A DNA stretch of 64,000 nt from Maribacter hydrothermalis. GTDB lineage: Bacteria > Bacteroidota > Bacteroidia > Flavobacteriales > Flavobacteriaceae. Position 1 is the first letter of the stretch, and every line of letters starts with the position of its first letter. Below are positions 1 to 9,265 of the stretch, in pieces. A program made the position numbers and the translations under genes. The DNA lies in contig NZ_CP018760.1 of assembly GCF_001913155.1 (NCBI RefSeq), positions 3,162,001-3,226,000 of the forward strand, given 5' to 3'. The notes beneath the pieces were generated by a model. It worked only from the letters and a program-made list of their open reading frames with translations, did not search any database and was not told the origin of the DNA.

Positions 1-914
1 ACCCTTCGCGTCTCCCTAACTCCTATTTGGTTCGATAGCCCTATGATTTTTGCGTTCTCATATCCTGGTATTTCACTCCTAAAGAAATCCTCAAAAATAA
101 AGGATTGCCGCCGCCCTTCTATTTCCGCTTTGGTAATTTCCTCAACATTTAGCGGGTCAAGGTCTACAACTTTTACCGCCACCGTAGAAATACATTTTGG
201 CTGACACATTTCGTGGGCAGAACCTTCTTTTCGCGGTAGGGGATGTGTACCTTTTTCAAAGGCTTCCGCCATTCTTTGCTTCAACATCTCTTTTCCACCC
301 GCCTTTTCGTAACTGGCGTGGTCTACATTCGAAATCCTAAAAGTAGTGGTCATGCTTTGTGCGGGTTCGTTATCGCCTGCCTTTTCATAAGGGATATTAG
401 CCCAATGGCAATAATCGGCATCGCCAGTGGCATCAATGACACGCTTGGCAGTTATAGTAAAAAAACCGATTCCTTTATGGAAAAATACACAGGTAGAATA
501 TTCCCCAACACTTTCAACACCTACCAGAGTAGAATGATAATATAGGGAAATACCGTTTTGGGTCAATAACATATCCCAAACGTGTTTTAGTCGTTCTGGA
601 TTATAATTTACTCCTGTGCCTGCACCATAGGTATTCGGTCTAAGAAAAATGTCACCTGTACTGTTCAATGAATTTACGATTGTGTCCGGAATGCCACCCA
701 CGATCTTGCGGGGGGTATCAGAGGGCGTAAAGAAACCGTAGAAGGTATCGAGCATCTGGGTAGAGGTACCTCCTGGAAACCCATATCGTTCCACCAAACT
801 TACTTTAACGTTGCCCCTAGAGGCAGCTAACGCTGCTGTTGAACCCGCACTACCACTACCGATAACAAGTATGTCTGTATTGAATTTTTTCGAGATAGAA
901 GCGTTAAAATTCAT
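1..914 (-). CDS. FAD-dependent oxidoreductase (FAD_oxidored-type), 3' end outside window
   Basis: The reading frame opens at an ATG at 914 and stays open to the window edge, so only the N-terminal ~304 residues are visible. After about 15 residues comes a Rossmann dinucleotide fold, LVIGSGSAGSTAA, followed by VERYGFPGGTST. That pattern is typical of the FAD_oxidored family (PF12831), flavoproteins often found in Bacteroidota carbohydrate-utilisation loci. No signal peptide is visible. The gene starts 4 nt after the stop of the SIS-domain gene, so it is the last visible gene of the minus-strand operon. The substrate is unknown; oxidation of a sugar or uronic acid derivative would fit its neighbours. 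Family assignment is fairly sure, function is inference. Confidence 0.8.
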   Translation of the reverse strand, partial: MNFNASISKKFNTDILVIGSGSAGSTAALAASRGNVKVSLVERYGFPGGTSTQMLDTFYGFFTPSDTPRKIVGGIPDTIVNSLNSTGDIFLRPNTYGAGTGVNYNPERLKHVWDMLLTQNGISLYYHSTLVGVESVGEYSTCVFFHKGIGFFTITAKRVIDATGDADYCHWANIPYEKAGDNEPAQSMTTTFRISNVDHASYEKAGGKEMLKQRMAEAFEKGTHPLPRKEGSAHEMCQPKCISTVAVKVVDLDPLNVEEITKAEIEGRRQSFIFEDFFRSEIPGYENAKIIGLSNQIGVRETRR

Positions 915-918
915 ATAG

Positions 919-1704
919 TTATTTTTTATTTCCAATATTCTGATACAATTTTGCCATTAAATGGGCATGCTCATCATAAGCGGATTCAAACAATTCTACC
1001 GCCCTTTGCTCACCAACGATCTTACCACTGCTCAGTACCTTTGGCGATTTACCGTTTTCGTGCAAGATTTTGGCAATTTCAGCTTTTAGGCAATTGATCA
1101 ATAAAACACCGCCTAAGGTAGATCCTGGTGCAACGGGCGAATCCAAGCCATCTAGATAAATCATGGCATCTCCTAATGGAGCACCTGTGTCCAAGACGTA
1201 ATCTGCGAAGTCGGTCAATTTTTTGCCGTCACTTTTCTTCGAGGTGCTACCTTCTAGATGGAGGCTACTGACCAGTGCCACCACTTTAATACCTCTTTCT
1301 TTAAACTCCTCCGCCATCTCAATAGGGACTACATTACAGCCACTGGACGATATGATCAAAGCGGTATCTTCTTTACTAGTATCAAAATTCCTCATGATCT
1401 TGGCCGCGAAACCCGGCACATTTTCCAAGAACATGGCCTGTCGTTGACCATTGGCACCCACGACCAAATTGTGAAACGATACCGAAAGTTCCACTATCGG
1501 ATTGAATCCGGGAAATGAACCATACCGCGGCCACATTTCCTCGACCATCATTCGACTATGGCCCGAACCGAATAAATGGACCATTCTGCCCGCTAAAATA
1601 GACTTGGCGAATAGTTTTGCCACTTCTTGTATTTTGGACTCCTGTTGGGCTACTACCGATAAAATGTCACTTCCTTTTTCTAAATATTGCTTTGTAACGC
1701 TCAT
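919..1704 (-). CDS. SIS-domain (sugar isomerase fold) protein
   Basis: A 261-residue cytoplasmic protein with a single SIS domain. The glycine-rich phosphosugar loop FGSGHS lies at residues 45-50 and the serine-rich loop IISSSGCN at about 117-124; both are the usual sugar-phosphate contact points of SIS proteins. Length and the N-terminal helical region match the stand-alone 'sugar isomerase domain' family (about 240-260 residues) rather than GlmS or KpsF. Its ATG overlaps the stop of the preceding ROK kinase by 4 nt (ATGA), indicating translational coupling. A kinase followed by a phosphosugar isomerase is a logical pair; the actual sugar is unknown. Confidence 0.8.
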   Translation of the reverse strand: MSVTKQYLEKGSDILSVVAQQESKIQEVAKLFAKSILAGRMVHLFGSGHSRMMVEEMWPRYGSFPGFNPIVELSVSFHNLVVGANGQRQAMFLENVPGFAAKIMRNFDTSKEDTALIISSSGCNVVPIEMAEEFKERGIKVVALVSSLHLEGSTSKKSDGKKLTDFADYVLDTGAPLGDAMIYLDGLDSPVAPGSTLGGVLLINCLKAEIAKILHENGKSPKVLSSGKIVGEQRAVELFESAYDEHAHLMAKLYQNIGNKK

Positions 1705-2630
1705 TTTAAATTTTTATGATTGATTGTTTTGGCAAAATATGCGGCTCCTATCGCTCCCGCATATCCACCTAATTTTGCTACTTCTACGGGTGTCCTGTAT
1801 CCTCCTGGTCGCCATTCATAGATGTCCATATATTTTTTTAAGGGAGTTATAAGGGCGTTTTCCGCTCCTGCCGAAATACCGCCTCCTAAAACAATACATT
1901 CAGGCGCAAGAATATTAGTCAATGATGCCAATGCAATAGCCAGTTTTTCAACGGATGTTAACCACCATGTTTTTGCCTGTTTATCGCCCTTAATATAGGC
2001 ATCGACCAATTGCCGGGTATTTTCATACGTTCCTTGGGTTCGTTCTATTATCGAAAAATTGCCCATGGCGTGCTCTAAACTTCCAGGAATATTGGTCATG
2101 GTTGGGGCACCGTTATATTGAAGGCTCATATGGCCTACATGACCCGCGCGTTGTAGATGGCCTTGGTACAAGGTACCGTCTATAATAATGGCTCCACCAA
2201 CTCCTGTTCCTAAGGTCAGCATTAAGAAATGTTGAATACCTGAAATGCGATAGAACGTTTCGTATTCGGCCAAACCGGCGGCGTGACCGTCATTGATGAC
2301 ATAAATGTCCTTGCCAATTTCCACCGACCAATTATAATGTTCGATGCCTTTCAAACGCTCTGGCATGGTCACTATCATTCGGTTTTGTCCATCAACAAGT
2401 CCCGGCGCTGAAATCGCACATTTTAAATTACGGGAATTTGCCATGGTATATTCCTCGTTTTTTTCTTGAATTAACGTACTGACCTTTTTTTTTCAAAGAC
2501 CTTGTTGTTCTGCCGTATCATTGGTCGGTAAATCTGCTTGCTCTAGTATATTGCCATGGTCGTTCAATATCACCCATTTTATTTTTGTACCACCGATATC
2601 GATTCCTAAGTATACGTCATCTATTTTCAT
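1701..2630 (-). pseudogene. ROK-family sugar kinase interrupted by an in-frame TGA at codon 46
   Basis: From the ATG at 2630 the frame encodes a complete ROK kinase of about 309 codons, with the phosphate-binding motif DIGGTK at residues 11-16, but codon 46 (2495-2493) is TGA. The frame is unchanged on both sides, so this is a nonsense codon, not a frameshift; TGG (Trp) is the simplest ancestral codon. Downstream are the catalytic ND (residues 113-114) and the glycine-rich LGTGVGGA (about 139-146). The usual ROK zinc motif CxCGxxGCxE after GHxGH is absent. An internal ATG at 2444 would give 247 residues without the DIGGTK loop and so probably without activity. The full-length start fits the operon: it lies 3 nt after the SDR stop. 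Possibilities are a real inactivating mutation, read-through, or a sequencing error. Confidence 0.8.
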
Positions 2631-2633
2631 GTC

Positions 2634-3419
2634 TTACTGGTATTGGCCCTCGCTTAAGGTCCAGCCGCCATCTACCGCTAAAACCTGACCGGTTATAAAT
2701 TTTGAATTAGGGTGTAAGAACATTAATACCGCGGTATTGATATCTTCTGATTCTCCAGGTCTGCCGCCGTCCAAGGGTTGTTTTGTACGTAGAAAGTCAA
2801 GTATATCTTCATCTTCCGATGCTCGTTTGGCCATGGGAGTACTGAACAAACTAGGGGCGATCACATTAACCCGAATATTTTTTTCGGCATAATAGGCGGC
2901 TATCGATTTTGAAAAACCGATAATGGCCGATTTTGCAGCGGCATAGGCATGGGTGACAAAATATTTTGGAGAAGGGGAATATCCTAGCACAGAGCCCATA
3001 TTTAAAATAACGCCTGGCGTTTTCTGCTCCAAAAAATAATTGATCATGGCTTGATTTGAAAGCATCATAGATGTAAGGTTGAGTTCCATGGTTTTGTTCC
3101 AACCTTCAAGGGTTAGTTGATCTAAAGGACCATCGCCCCATTTTCGTCCACTACCGCCGGCGACATGAAAAAGGCCATGAATGGTACCAAAGGTTTCATG
3201 GGCCATTTGTATTGCTTTTGCCATGGTCTCGGGTTTGGTAGCATCCGCTGAATAGACCAGGGCATTGCTTCCTAATTCGTTTTCGGCATTTTCGCAACTT
3301 TCTTGATTTCTTCCAATTGCCAAAACTTTTGCCCCCTGTTCAATAAGCGCTTTTGCTGCGGCGAAACCCATACCTGTGGTACCGCCCATTATAATATATG
3401 TGGTGTCTTTAAAGTTCAT
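2634..3419 (-). CDS. SDR-family NAD(P)-dependent oxidoreductase
   Basis: A 261-residue classical short-chain dehydrogenase. The cofactor loop GGTTGMG lies at residues 12-18, a VAGG segment (NNAG equivalent) near residue 86-89, and the catalytic Ser143 and YxxxK (Tyr159, Lys163) follow. The C-terminal QVLAVDGGW is typical of FabG-like enzymes. I chose the ATG at 3419 over an in-frame ATG at 3437, because the latter lies inside the upstream gene and adds only a non-conserved stub; the chosen start sits 5 nt after the upstream stop. It probably reduces or oxidises a sugar-derived keto/hydroxy group in the operon's pathway. Substrate not predictable. Confidence 0.85.
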   Translation of the reverse strand: MNFKDTTYIIMGGTTGMGFAAAKALIEQGAKVLAIGRNQESCENAENELGSNALVYSADATKPETMAKAIQMAHETFGTIHGLFHVAGGSGRKWGDGPLDQLTLEGWNKTMELNLTSMMLSNQAMINYFLEQKTPGVILNMGSVLGYSPSPKYFVTHAYAAAKSAIIGFSKSIAAYYAEKNIRVNVIAPSLFSTPMAKRASEDEDILDFLRTKQPLDGGRPGESEDINTAVLMFLHPNSKFITGQVLAVDGGWTLSEGQYQ

Positions 3420-3424
3420 TTCGC

Positions 3425-4000
3425 TTATATTGCCCAAGGTTTATCGTACTTTGAATAAGGAATACAAGACTCAAATTTACCCGGAATGGGTACATAATTT
3501 CGGGCTTCCATCATGCCTATTTTAGAACTAAAATATCCAGATATCGTTAAGTTTTTTAACAAGGAAAAATAGTGGACGGGAACCTTCTCTAGCCCCTCCA
3601 TCGTTAGGTAGTAAGCTTCCGCTTCGTTCTGTATGGTGTATAAAAGTTCTAATTTTTGTACATCCTCTATGGTGGTGAAACTTTCGCCATATGTTTGCGA
3701 GGCTCTTTGATCTAGTTCGTTGATACCTTCTACGAATAGTTGTTGATCTTCGGGTGTCATGCAATCTTCATACATTAAAACCATATAGGAACCAATATTG
3801 GCAGCTTTCGCACCTGGTACGGCATCTGTGGTAGGGATAATTGTTTCACCGATTTCATCTAATAGCGGACTATCGGATGCACTGATCGTGGTTCTTAGCG
3901 TGGGACGGTAGCTGCAACTTTGTACCAATGAAACAGCTGGTATTATTAGTAGACCACCGGTTCCTAAGGATATTCTGTTTAAAAACGTACTTCTTTTCAT
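3425..4000 (-). CDS. gluconate 2-dehydrogenase subunit 3-like protein (lipoprotein)
   Basis: A 191-residue protein that resembles the small subunit (PF13618) that partners membrane-associated GMC dehydrogenases. The N-terminus MKRSTFLNRISLGTGG is a Tat-like or Sec signal followed by a hydrophobic stretch and a possible lipobox VQSC near residue 29, so it is probably exported and anchored. The body is helical, with the DEIGETIIPTTDAVPGAKAA segment characteristic of the family. The start at 4000 is 8 nt after the GMC gene stop; a longer frame reaching 4150 would overlap that gene and has no signal sequence. It should form the export/assembly partner of the GMC oxidoreductase just upstream. Confidence 0.85.
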   Translation of the reverse strand: MKRSTFLNRISLGTGGLLIIPAVSLVQSCSYRPTLRTTISASDSPLLDEIGETIIPTTDAVPGAKAANIGSYMVLMYEDCMTPEDQQLFVEGINELDQRASQTYGESFTTIEDVQKLELLYTIQNEAEAYYLTMEGLEKVPVHYFSLLKNLTISGYFSSKIGMMEARNYVPIPGKFESCIPYSKYDKPWAI

Positions 4001-4008
4001 TTGTTCGC

Positions 4009-5706
4009 TTAAATGTTCATTTTTTTTAGTTCGGATACAGCAAAATCCGCTGCACGGGCGGTCATGGCCATATAGGTCAAGGATGGATTTTGACAACCAC
4101 TGGAGGTCATACAGGCACCATCTGTCACAAATACATTTTCTGCGCCCCAAACTTGATTATTACCATTTAATACGGAGGTCTTGGGATTACGCCCCATACG
4201 CGCCGTACCCATTTCATGTATGTTCAGTCCTATATTTCTGAATTCTTTTTTGTCGGTAATATTTTTGAATTTCATTTTGTCGAGCATTTCCATGGCGGTC
4301 GTGATCATATCTTGCGTCATTATATTCTCGTTCTCTTTATATTCAGCCTCTATCTCCAACAAGGGCATTCCCCACTCATCTTTTTTGTCGGTACTTAGTT
4401 TTATATGGTTGTCGTGATAAGGAAGACATTCTCCCATACCGGTTAATCCAAATTTCCAAGGTCCCAATTGTGTAAGGTCTGTTTTTAATGCAGTACCCAA
4501 AGCTGTTTCACTTAGTTGGCTATAAGGAGCTCTGGAGCCACCTCCTGCATAGGCGTACCCTCTTTTAAAACGCTTTTGTTGGTCATTGCCAACATTTCTA
4601 AAACGAGCCAAATATGTACCCGTAGGCCTGCGGCCCGAATAGTATGAATCTTTAAAACCATCAAATTCACCTTCTACTTTACAATTGTAATTATGGTCCA
4701 TGAGGTTGTGGCCTAGTTCACCAGAATCATTTCCCATACCATCAGGAAAACGGTCAGATCTTGAATTCAACAATAATAGGGTGGAGTTTAGGGTTGATCC
4801 GTTTACAAATATAATCTTGGCATAATACTCTATGGTCTTCTTGGTCGTAGTATCGACTATGCGCACCCCAGTTGCTTTCCCGGTTTCGTTGTCATACAGA
4901 ATGGTTTGTGCCACTGAAAAAGGGCGTATGGTCAAATTTCCTGTTTTCTCCGCTGCGGGCAGGGTCGATGAATTACTGCTGAAATACCCTCCAAACGGAC
5001 AACCGCGGCTACATAAGCTTCGATATTGGCAAGGTCCGCGACCCATATGACGGGTGGTAAGGTTTGCCGTTCTTGAGATCACCAAATGCCTATCGTCATA
5101 ATGTGTTTTTAAAGATTCCTTGACGTGTTTTTCCAAACAGTTCATTTCCATAGGCGGTAAAAATTCACCGTCAGGAATGACCGATAGTCCGTCTTTATTG
5201 CCACTGATACCAGCAAATTTTTCTACATAACTATACCAAGGCGCTATATCCTTATAGCGAATGGGCCAGTCTACCGCAATACCCTCCTTGGCGTTGGCCT
5301 CAAAATCAAGGTCGCTCCACCGTTGGGTCCACCGTGCCCATAGTAAGGATTTACCGCCTACCTGATAGCCACGTATCCAATCGAACGGTTTTTTTTGTTC
5401 GTACGGATGTTCCGTATCTTTTACGAAGAAGTGTTCGGTAGCCTCATTAAAAGCATAACACCGGCTTACAACAGGATTTTCATCTTGTATCTTTTGGGGT
5501 ATCGTTCCGCGGTGTTTAAATTCCCATGGGTTCATACTGGCTGTGGTGTAATCTTTAATATGTTCAACCATTCGGCCTCTTTCGAGTACCAAGGTTTTTA
5601 GGCCTTTTTCACAAAGTTCTTTTGCGGCCCAACCTCCACTAATGCCCGAGCCGATTACAATGGCGTCATAGGTGTTTTCCTCCGTTCCTTTTCCGTTAAT
5701 ATACAT
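4009..5706 (-). CDS. GMC-family oxidoreductase (large dehydrogenase subunit)
   Basis: A 565-residue flavoprotein. The N-terminal FAD-binding Rossmann loop is IVIGSGISGG (about residues 17-26), and the C-terminal GMC domain holds the catalytic His at about 497 (NIHEMGTARMG) and Asn at about 540 (SGCQNPSLTY). A cysteine-containing segment, CQYRSLCSRGCPFGG, sits mid-protein as in gluconate/sorbitol/glucoside dehydrogenase large subunits. No own signal peptide is seen; such subunits are usually co-exported through Tat with the small subunit. The gene directly precedes the subunit-3-like gene. Known two-component relatives oxidise sugar hydroxyls, including glucoside C3. No cytochrome c subunit is encoded in the visible part of the operon, so the electron acceptor is unknown. 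Confidence 0.88.
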   Translation of the reverse strand: MYINGKGTEENTYDAIVIGSGISGGWAAKELCEKGLKTLVLERGRMVEHIKDYTTASMNPWEFKHRGTIPQKIQDENPVVSRCYAFNEATEHFFVKDTEHPYEQKKPFDWIRGYQVGGKSLLWARWTQRWSDLDFEANAKEGIAVDWPIRYKDIAPWYSYVEKFAGISGNKDGLSVIPDGEFLPPMEMNCLEKHVKESLKTHYDDRHLVISRTANLTTRHMGRGPCQYRSLCSRGCPFGGYFSSNSSTLPAAEKTGNLTIRPFSVAQTILYDNETGKATGVRIVDTTTKKTIEYYAKIIFVNGSTLNSTLLLLNSRSDRFPDGMGNDSGELGHNLMDHNYNCKVEGEFDGFKDSYYSGRRPTGTYLARFRNVGNDQQKRFKRGYAYAGGGSRAPYSQLSETALGTALKTDLTQLGPWKFGLTGMGECLPYHDNHIKLSTDKKDEWGMPLLEIEAEYKENENIMTQDMITTAMEMLDKMKFKNITDKKEFRNIGLNIHEMGTARMGRNPKTSVLNGNNQVWGAENVFVTDGACMTSSGCQNPSLTYMAMTARAADFAVSELKKMNI

Positions 5707-5717
5707 GTAGATCTGTT

Positions 5718-6917
5718 TTATTTGGCCAAAATTACTTTACGGCTAACCTCGCCCGTAGATTTATGTTTTAAAATAAAGGTAATATCCCCATTAGGCAGTA
5801 CTTCTTTTTTGATCAGGTAGTGATTATCATCGTACGATTCCCACTTTTTCTGGGTATCTTCCGATTCATCGCCGCGCCAATCCTCAAGAATTACAGGTTC
5901 CCAGCGTTTACTTTCCGCAGATACAAATGCGGCATCCAAAATAGCGTTGACCACATACCCGTCATAAAAAGACTCTAAAGGTTCCCTTTTTTCTTCTATG
6001 GCCTCGAACATATCGGTAAACATATTAGGGTAACCTAGTTCATGTGATTCGTCACCTACGGGAAATAGCCAACCTGTAGTTGATTCCGCCTTTTCGGCCA
6101 CATACCCATCACTTCCCTTGCCGGTTGTGAACATTTCAAAGCCGGTACGCAGAAAACTATTGAGCCATATGGTGCCCTCAGTTCCCATAACCTCGTCGCG
6201 AAGATCCATTCCGCCTCTGAACGTCCAACTTACTTCAAACTGTCCTATTGCGCCATTGGCATATTTAACCAACCCGATGGCATGATCTTCCGCATCTATA
6301 GGGTGTACTTGGGTATCTGCCCAACACATGACCTCTATAGGTTTAATGTTTTTTCCGATAAAATTCCTGCTTATTTCCACACAATGGCAACCAAGGTCAA
6401 TGATGGCTCCTCCTCCAGATTTCTCCTTGTCCCAGAACCAATCACTATGTGGTCCAGGATGCGTTTCTCTCGATTTGGCCCAAAGTACGCGCCCAATATC
6501 ACCGCGTTTAACGCTTTCCATAGATTTTAAGAACTTTGGGGTATAGCAAAGATCTTCAAGATATCCACCAAATATCCCCGCTTTTTCAACTGCATCTAGC
6601 ATTCTTTTGGCCTCTAAGGCGTTTCTACCCAAAGGTTTTGTACAGATAACATGTTTTTTTGCCTTTACACATTCCATCACCGCAGCTTCATGCAGGTGGT
6701 TAGGTAACGAAATAAGAACAACATCTACTTCGTCATGGGCAATGGCTTCCGACATGGATGTTTTATAATATGGCAACCCATAATCATCCGCAAAACGTTT
6801 CGCATTTTCCGCGGTTCTTGAGTAGACCATTGTTATATAGTCTTTTCGTCGTTGTGCATGTAATGATTCTGCATAAAATCTGGCTATGAAACCAGAACCT
6901 AATACTGCTATTCTCAT
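5718..6917 (-). CDS. Gfo/Idh/MocA-family oxidoreductase
   Basis: A 399-residue protein beginning MRIAVLGSGFIA, a Rossmann NAD(P) loop, then VICTKPLGRN (the family's EKP motif as TKP) and DLGCHCVE, whose His is the usual catalytic residue of sugar dehydrogenases in this family. The start is the ATG at 6917; an upstream in-frame ATG at 6962 would overlap the preceding gene and adds residues ahead of the nucleotide-binding strand. Family members oxidise or reduce sugars and cyclitols, and some act on 3-keto sugars. Here it sits between a TIM-barrel isomerase and the GMC dehydrogenase, which is a recurrent arrangement in Bacteroidota sugar-oxidation loci. Confidence 0.87.
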   Translation of the reverse strand: MRIAVLGSGFIARFYAESLHAQRRKDYITMVYSRTAENAKRFADDYGLPYYKTSMSEAIAHDEVDVVLISLPNHLHEAAVMECVKAKKHVICTKPLGRNALEAKRMLDAVEKAGIFGGYLEDLCYTPKFLKSMESVKRGDIGRVLWAKSRETHPGPHSDWFWDKEKSGGGAIIDLGCHCVEISRNFIGKNIKPIEVMCWADTQVHPIDAEDHAIGLVKYANGAIGQFEVSWTFRGGMDLRDEVMGTEGTIWLNSFLRTGFEMFTTGKGSDGYVAEKAESTTGWLFPVGDESHELGYPNMFTDMFEAIEEKREPLESFYDGYVVNAILDAAFVSAESKRWEPVILEDWRGDESEDTQKKWESYDDNHYLIKKEVLPNGDITFILKHKSTGEVSRKVILAK

Positions 6918-6933
6918 AATATGAATTTTTATT

Positions 6934-7860
6934 TTATGACCAATTAAAGGTTTGTTCAACAAATTCGCGGCTAAGCTGCCAATCTGTTTTTAAATCGTTT
7001 TTAGGATTAAAATCATTGGAAAAAGCCAATTCGATAGCAGCTTGACCGTTGAAGTTCTTCATTTTCAGGGCTTGGGCTATTGTTTTGAAATTCGTGTCGC
7101 CTTGCCCCACATATTCTGACCAGGTACCATCTTTATATTGATCTCTAATATGAAGGTAAACAATTTGATCACCATAATTTTTAATGAAATCAACAGGGTC
7201 GACGCCGGCACGGATCAACCAGTTTAAATCTGGTCCTAATTTAAAATCAGGAATACGTTCAAGGGTACCCTTTAAATCGTGCATATCGTTTTCTACCTCA
7301 TAGATATGGTTGTGCAAATTTGCTATAATACCGTTTTCTTTACAGCGTGCTCTTATTTTAAGTAGTAGCTCGGCTTGGTCATCCAATTCTTTTTCTGTCT
7401 TTAGTCCTTCGGGTTTGTTTCCAACGGAAATGCCAAAGGTGGTGCCGCCAACTTCTGATAATCTGGGAACAACCGTATTAATGTCTTTTAAAATGGCGTT
7501 ATGTTGCTCAATATCCCACATACCAAAGCCAACCCCATAGGAAGACCCAGATACGGGAAGGTCGTATTTTTTAATCAATGTTTTAAGCCTGTTTACAGCA
7601 TCATCGTGGCGTAACTGGCCTTCCATAAGTTCTAGACCATCCATTCCCGCAGCGCTTAGGTCTGAGAATACGGTGTCAAGAACTGGGGTGCAGTCCCAAT
7701 TGGGTGGAAATTTGCTGGCATATACCCATAAATGCCCATTTAAGGGGATGGCAGGGTTCTCCCCTTTGCAAGATCGAGTGGCCATTACCATATTAGGAGC
7801 CAAAATTGTGCCGGCTGCGCCTAATCCAGATTTTTTTATAAACTTTCTTCTATTGATCAT
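6934..7860 (-). CDS. sugar phosphate isomerase/epimerase (xylose-isomerase-like TIM barrel), Tat signal
   Basis: A 308-residue protein. The N-terminus carries twin arginines (MINRRKFIKKSG) followed by a small-residue hydrophobic segment, so export by Tat is likely; a tatC gene is present at 34.1-35.0 kb. The mature part is an AP-endonuclease-2/xylose-isomerase type TIM barrel with NLHNHIYE and YLHIRDQ segments that supply metal ligands. Relatives epimerise, isomerise or cleave keto-sugars, sometimes in the periplasm. It is separated from the upstream FG-GAP gene by 160 nt but from the next gene by only 16 nt. The substrate cannot be deduced. Confidence 0.85.
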   Translation of the reverse strand: MINRRKFIKKSGLGAAGTILAPNMVMATRSCKGENPAIPLNGHLWVYASKFPPNWDCTPVLDTVFSDLSAAGMDGLELMEGQLRHDDAVNRLKTLIKKYDLPVSGSSYGVGFGMWDIEQHNAILKDINTVVPRLSEVGGTTFGISVGNKPEGLKTEKELDDQAELLLKIRARCKENGIIANLHNHIYEVENDMHDLKGTLERIPDFKLGPDLNWLIRAGVDPVDFIKNYGDQIVYLHIRDQYKDGTWSEYVGQGDTNFKTIAQALKMKNFNGQAAIELAFSNDFNPKNDLKTDWQLSREFVEQTFNWS

Positions 7861-8015
7861 TTTGTAGATTTTTACGGGTTGTTCAAGGCAGAAAAATTAA
7901 AGATTTTGTGGTGATACCTTTTCATTGTTATCATTGAGATTTGAGTACTTCTTTTTTTTCTTGAAATTATTTTTTTTTCAATAGGGTATGACAGTTTTAC
8001 CATTCTTACCTACAA

Positions 8016-8023
8016 CAAAGTTA
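8016..8023 (-). promoter_or_regulatory. possible internal -7 box (TAACTTTG)
   Basis: The 160-nt gap 7861-8020 between the FG-GAP lipoprotein gene and the isomerase gene contains, read on the minus strand, TAACTTTG, an exact match to the Bacteroidota TAnnTTTG -7 box. It overlaps the FG-GAP stop codon. No clear -33 TTG lies at the right distance, and no terminator hairpin is seen in the gap, so this may be only a weak secondary promoter. Confidence 0.25.
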
Positions 8024-9259
8024 CCCTCCATTTTGAAGAAGGTTATTTTTTATCAGGTAAAGTTCTGTAGCCTCATGGTCTGGATATCTGAAGATATCTA
8101 TGTCGCTGTCTTGGTCATAATCAATAGCATTACCATTGTATATACCTTGATCTTCCAAAATCATTTCTTTATAATCCTCATCATTCCCTTCGTTTAATAA
8201 AAGGCTCACATTAAAACTGATCTGATCTAAATTTACGGCCCTACCTTTATTTACACCTGCTAAAACATCTAAATCGCCATCATTGTCAAAATCATAAACC
8301 TGAAGCGTATGACAAGCGGCAATACTATCCTTTAAAATTGTTTTGGACCAATCATTTTTCTCTTTTTTATAGCGCACCAATGGGTAACCCGCCCTTTCTG
8401 AGTGTGCCATATAAATTTCCGAGACGCCATCGCCATCGATATCGGTTACAAAGGTTTTTGTCCCGTTTCTAGACCAATCACCTTCTTGATTGTTCCATTG
8501 TTCATCTAAATTTTCAACGTTCCAGTTTTGGGTTAAATCGGCTCCGGGGTTATAAAATAGTAAACCGGTAGCAACAATATCTTGGTAACCATCACCATTA
8601 AAATCACCAATACCCATACCTTCATGGAGCACATCATTTTGAATAAATTGGACCCTTATCCATTCATCCGAATTATTTTGTTTAAAAATACTGAGGGTAT
8701 GTTCGTCAAAAGTTAAGATCGACATATCTAGGCGACCGTCTTTGTCGAAATCGGCAAAACTAATATCCTTTACTGCATCGGGGACACTCCCAATTTTATG
8801 GGGCAACCAGGCATCAGAGGTGTTTTCATACCAGAATAGTTCTGCTTCGGCACCGGCATCTGTCCATTCTCCTGGATGTTTGACGGCGATTACATCATTG
8901 TCGCCATCACCATCAATGTCTTCACTTTCTAAATCCCCGCTTGCAAATAGCCCTCCTGTCATTGGTTTTTCCGCAATTATATGTTTCTTCCATAATCCTT
9001 CCTCGGCTTGGCCTTCATAGTATCCCAAGTATCCGCCAGAAGAATTATTGTGTATAAAGATTAAATCTGCGATCGAGTCTCCCGAAATTTCTTTTGAAGT
9101 GTAGGCCCACCAATGTTGTGCACTGTCAATTATTTTTGTGGAGCTAAAACTCAATTCATTTTTGGGTTTGACCTCCTCTTTTTTTTCCGCGCATGATGTA
9201 ATTAAAATTACTGGTGATAGTAGTATCAAAAATTCCCTTAACGTATTTTTTAAGTTCAT
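8021..9259 (-). CDS. FG-GAP/VCBS-repeat lipoprotein
   Basis: A 412-residue secreted protein. The signal sequence ends in a lipobox, LITSC (Cys23), so it should be a lipoprotein. The mature part is a series of aspartate-rich calcium loops of the DxDxDG type, for example DGDGDNDVIAV, DKDGRLDMSIL, DFDNDGDLDVLAG and YDQDSDIDIF, which make an FG-GAP beta-propeller. Such propellers bind ligands or scaffold other domains at the surface. It starts 6 nt after the larger FG-GAP gene, and the pair leads the operon. A role in capturing or presenting the substrate is inference; no catalytic motif is visible. Confidence 0.85.
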   Translation of the reverse strand: MNLKNTLREFLILLSPVILITSCAEKKEEVKPKNELSFSSTKIIDSAQHWWAYTSKEISGDSIADLIFIHNNSSGGYLGYYEGQAEEGLWKKHIIAEKPMTGGLFASGDLESEDIDGDGDNDVIAVKHPGEWTDAGAEAELFWYENTSDAWLPHKIGSVPDAVKDISFADFDKDGRLDMSILTFDEHTLSIFKQNNSDEWIRVQFIQNDVLHEGMGIGDFNGDGYQDIVATGLLFYNPGADLTQNWNVENLDEQWNNQEGDWSRNGTKTFVTDIDGDGVSEIYMAHSERAGYPLVRYKKEKNDWSKTILKDSIAACHTLQVYDFDNDGDLDVLAGVNKGRAVNLDQISFNVSLLLNEGNDEDYKEMILEDQGIYNGNAIDYDQDSDIDIFRYPDHEATELYLIKNNLLQNGG

Positions 9260-9265
9260 AGTTTA

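Noticed and set aside
2481-2495. Frameshift at the nine-A run in the ROK gene, or a selenocysteine TGA
   Set aside because: The frame before and after the run is the same, so no shift is needed. ROK kinases have no Sec/Cys at this position and no SECIS-like hairpin follows the TGA.
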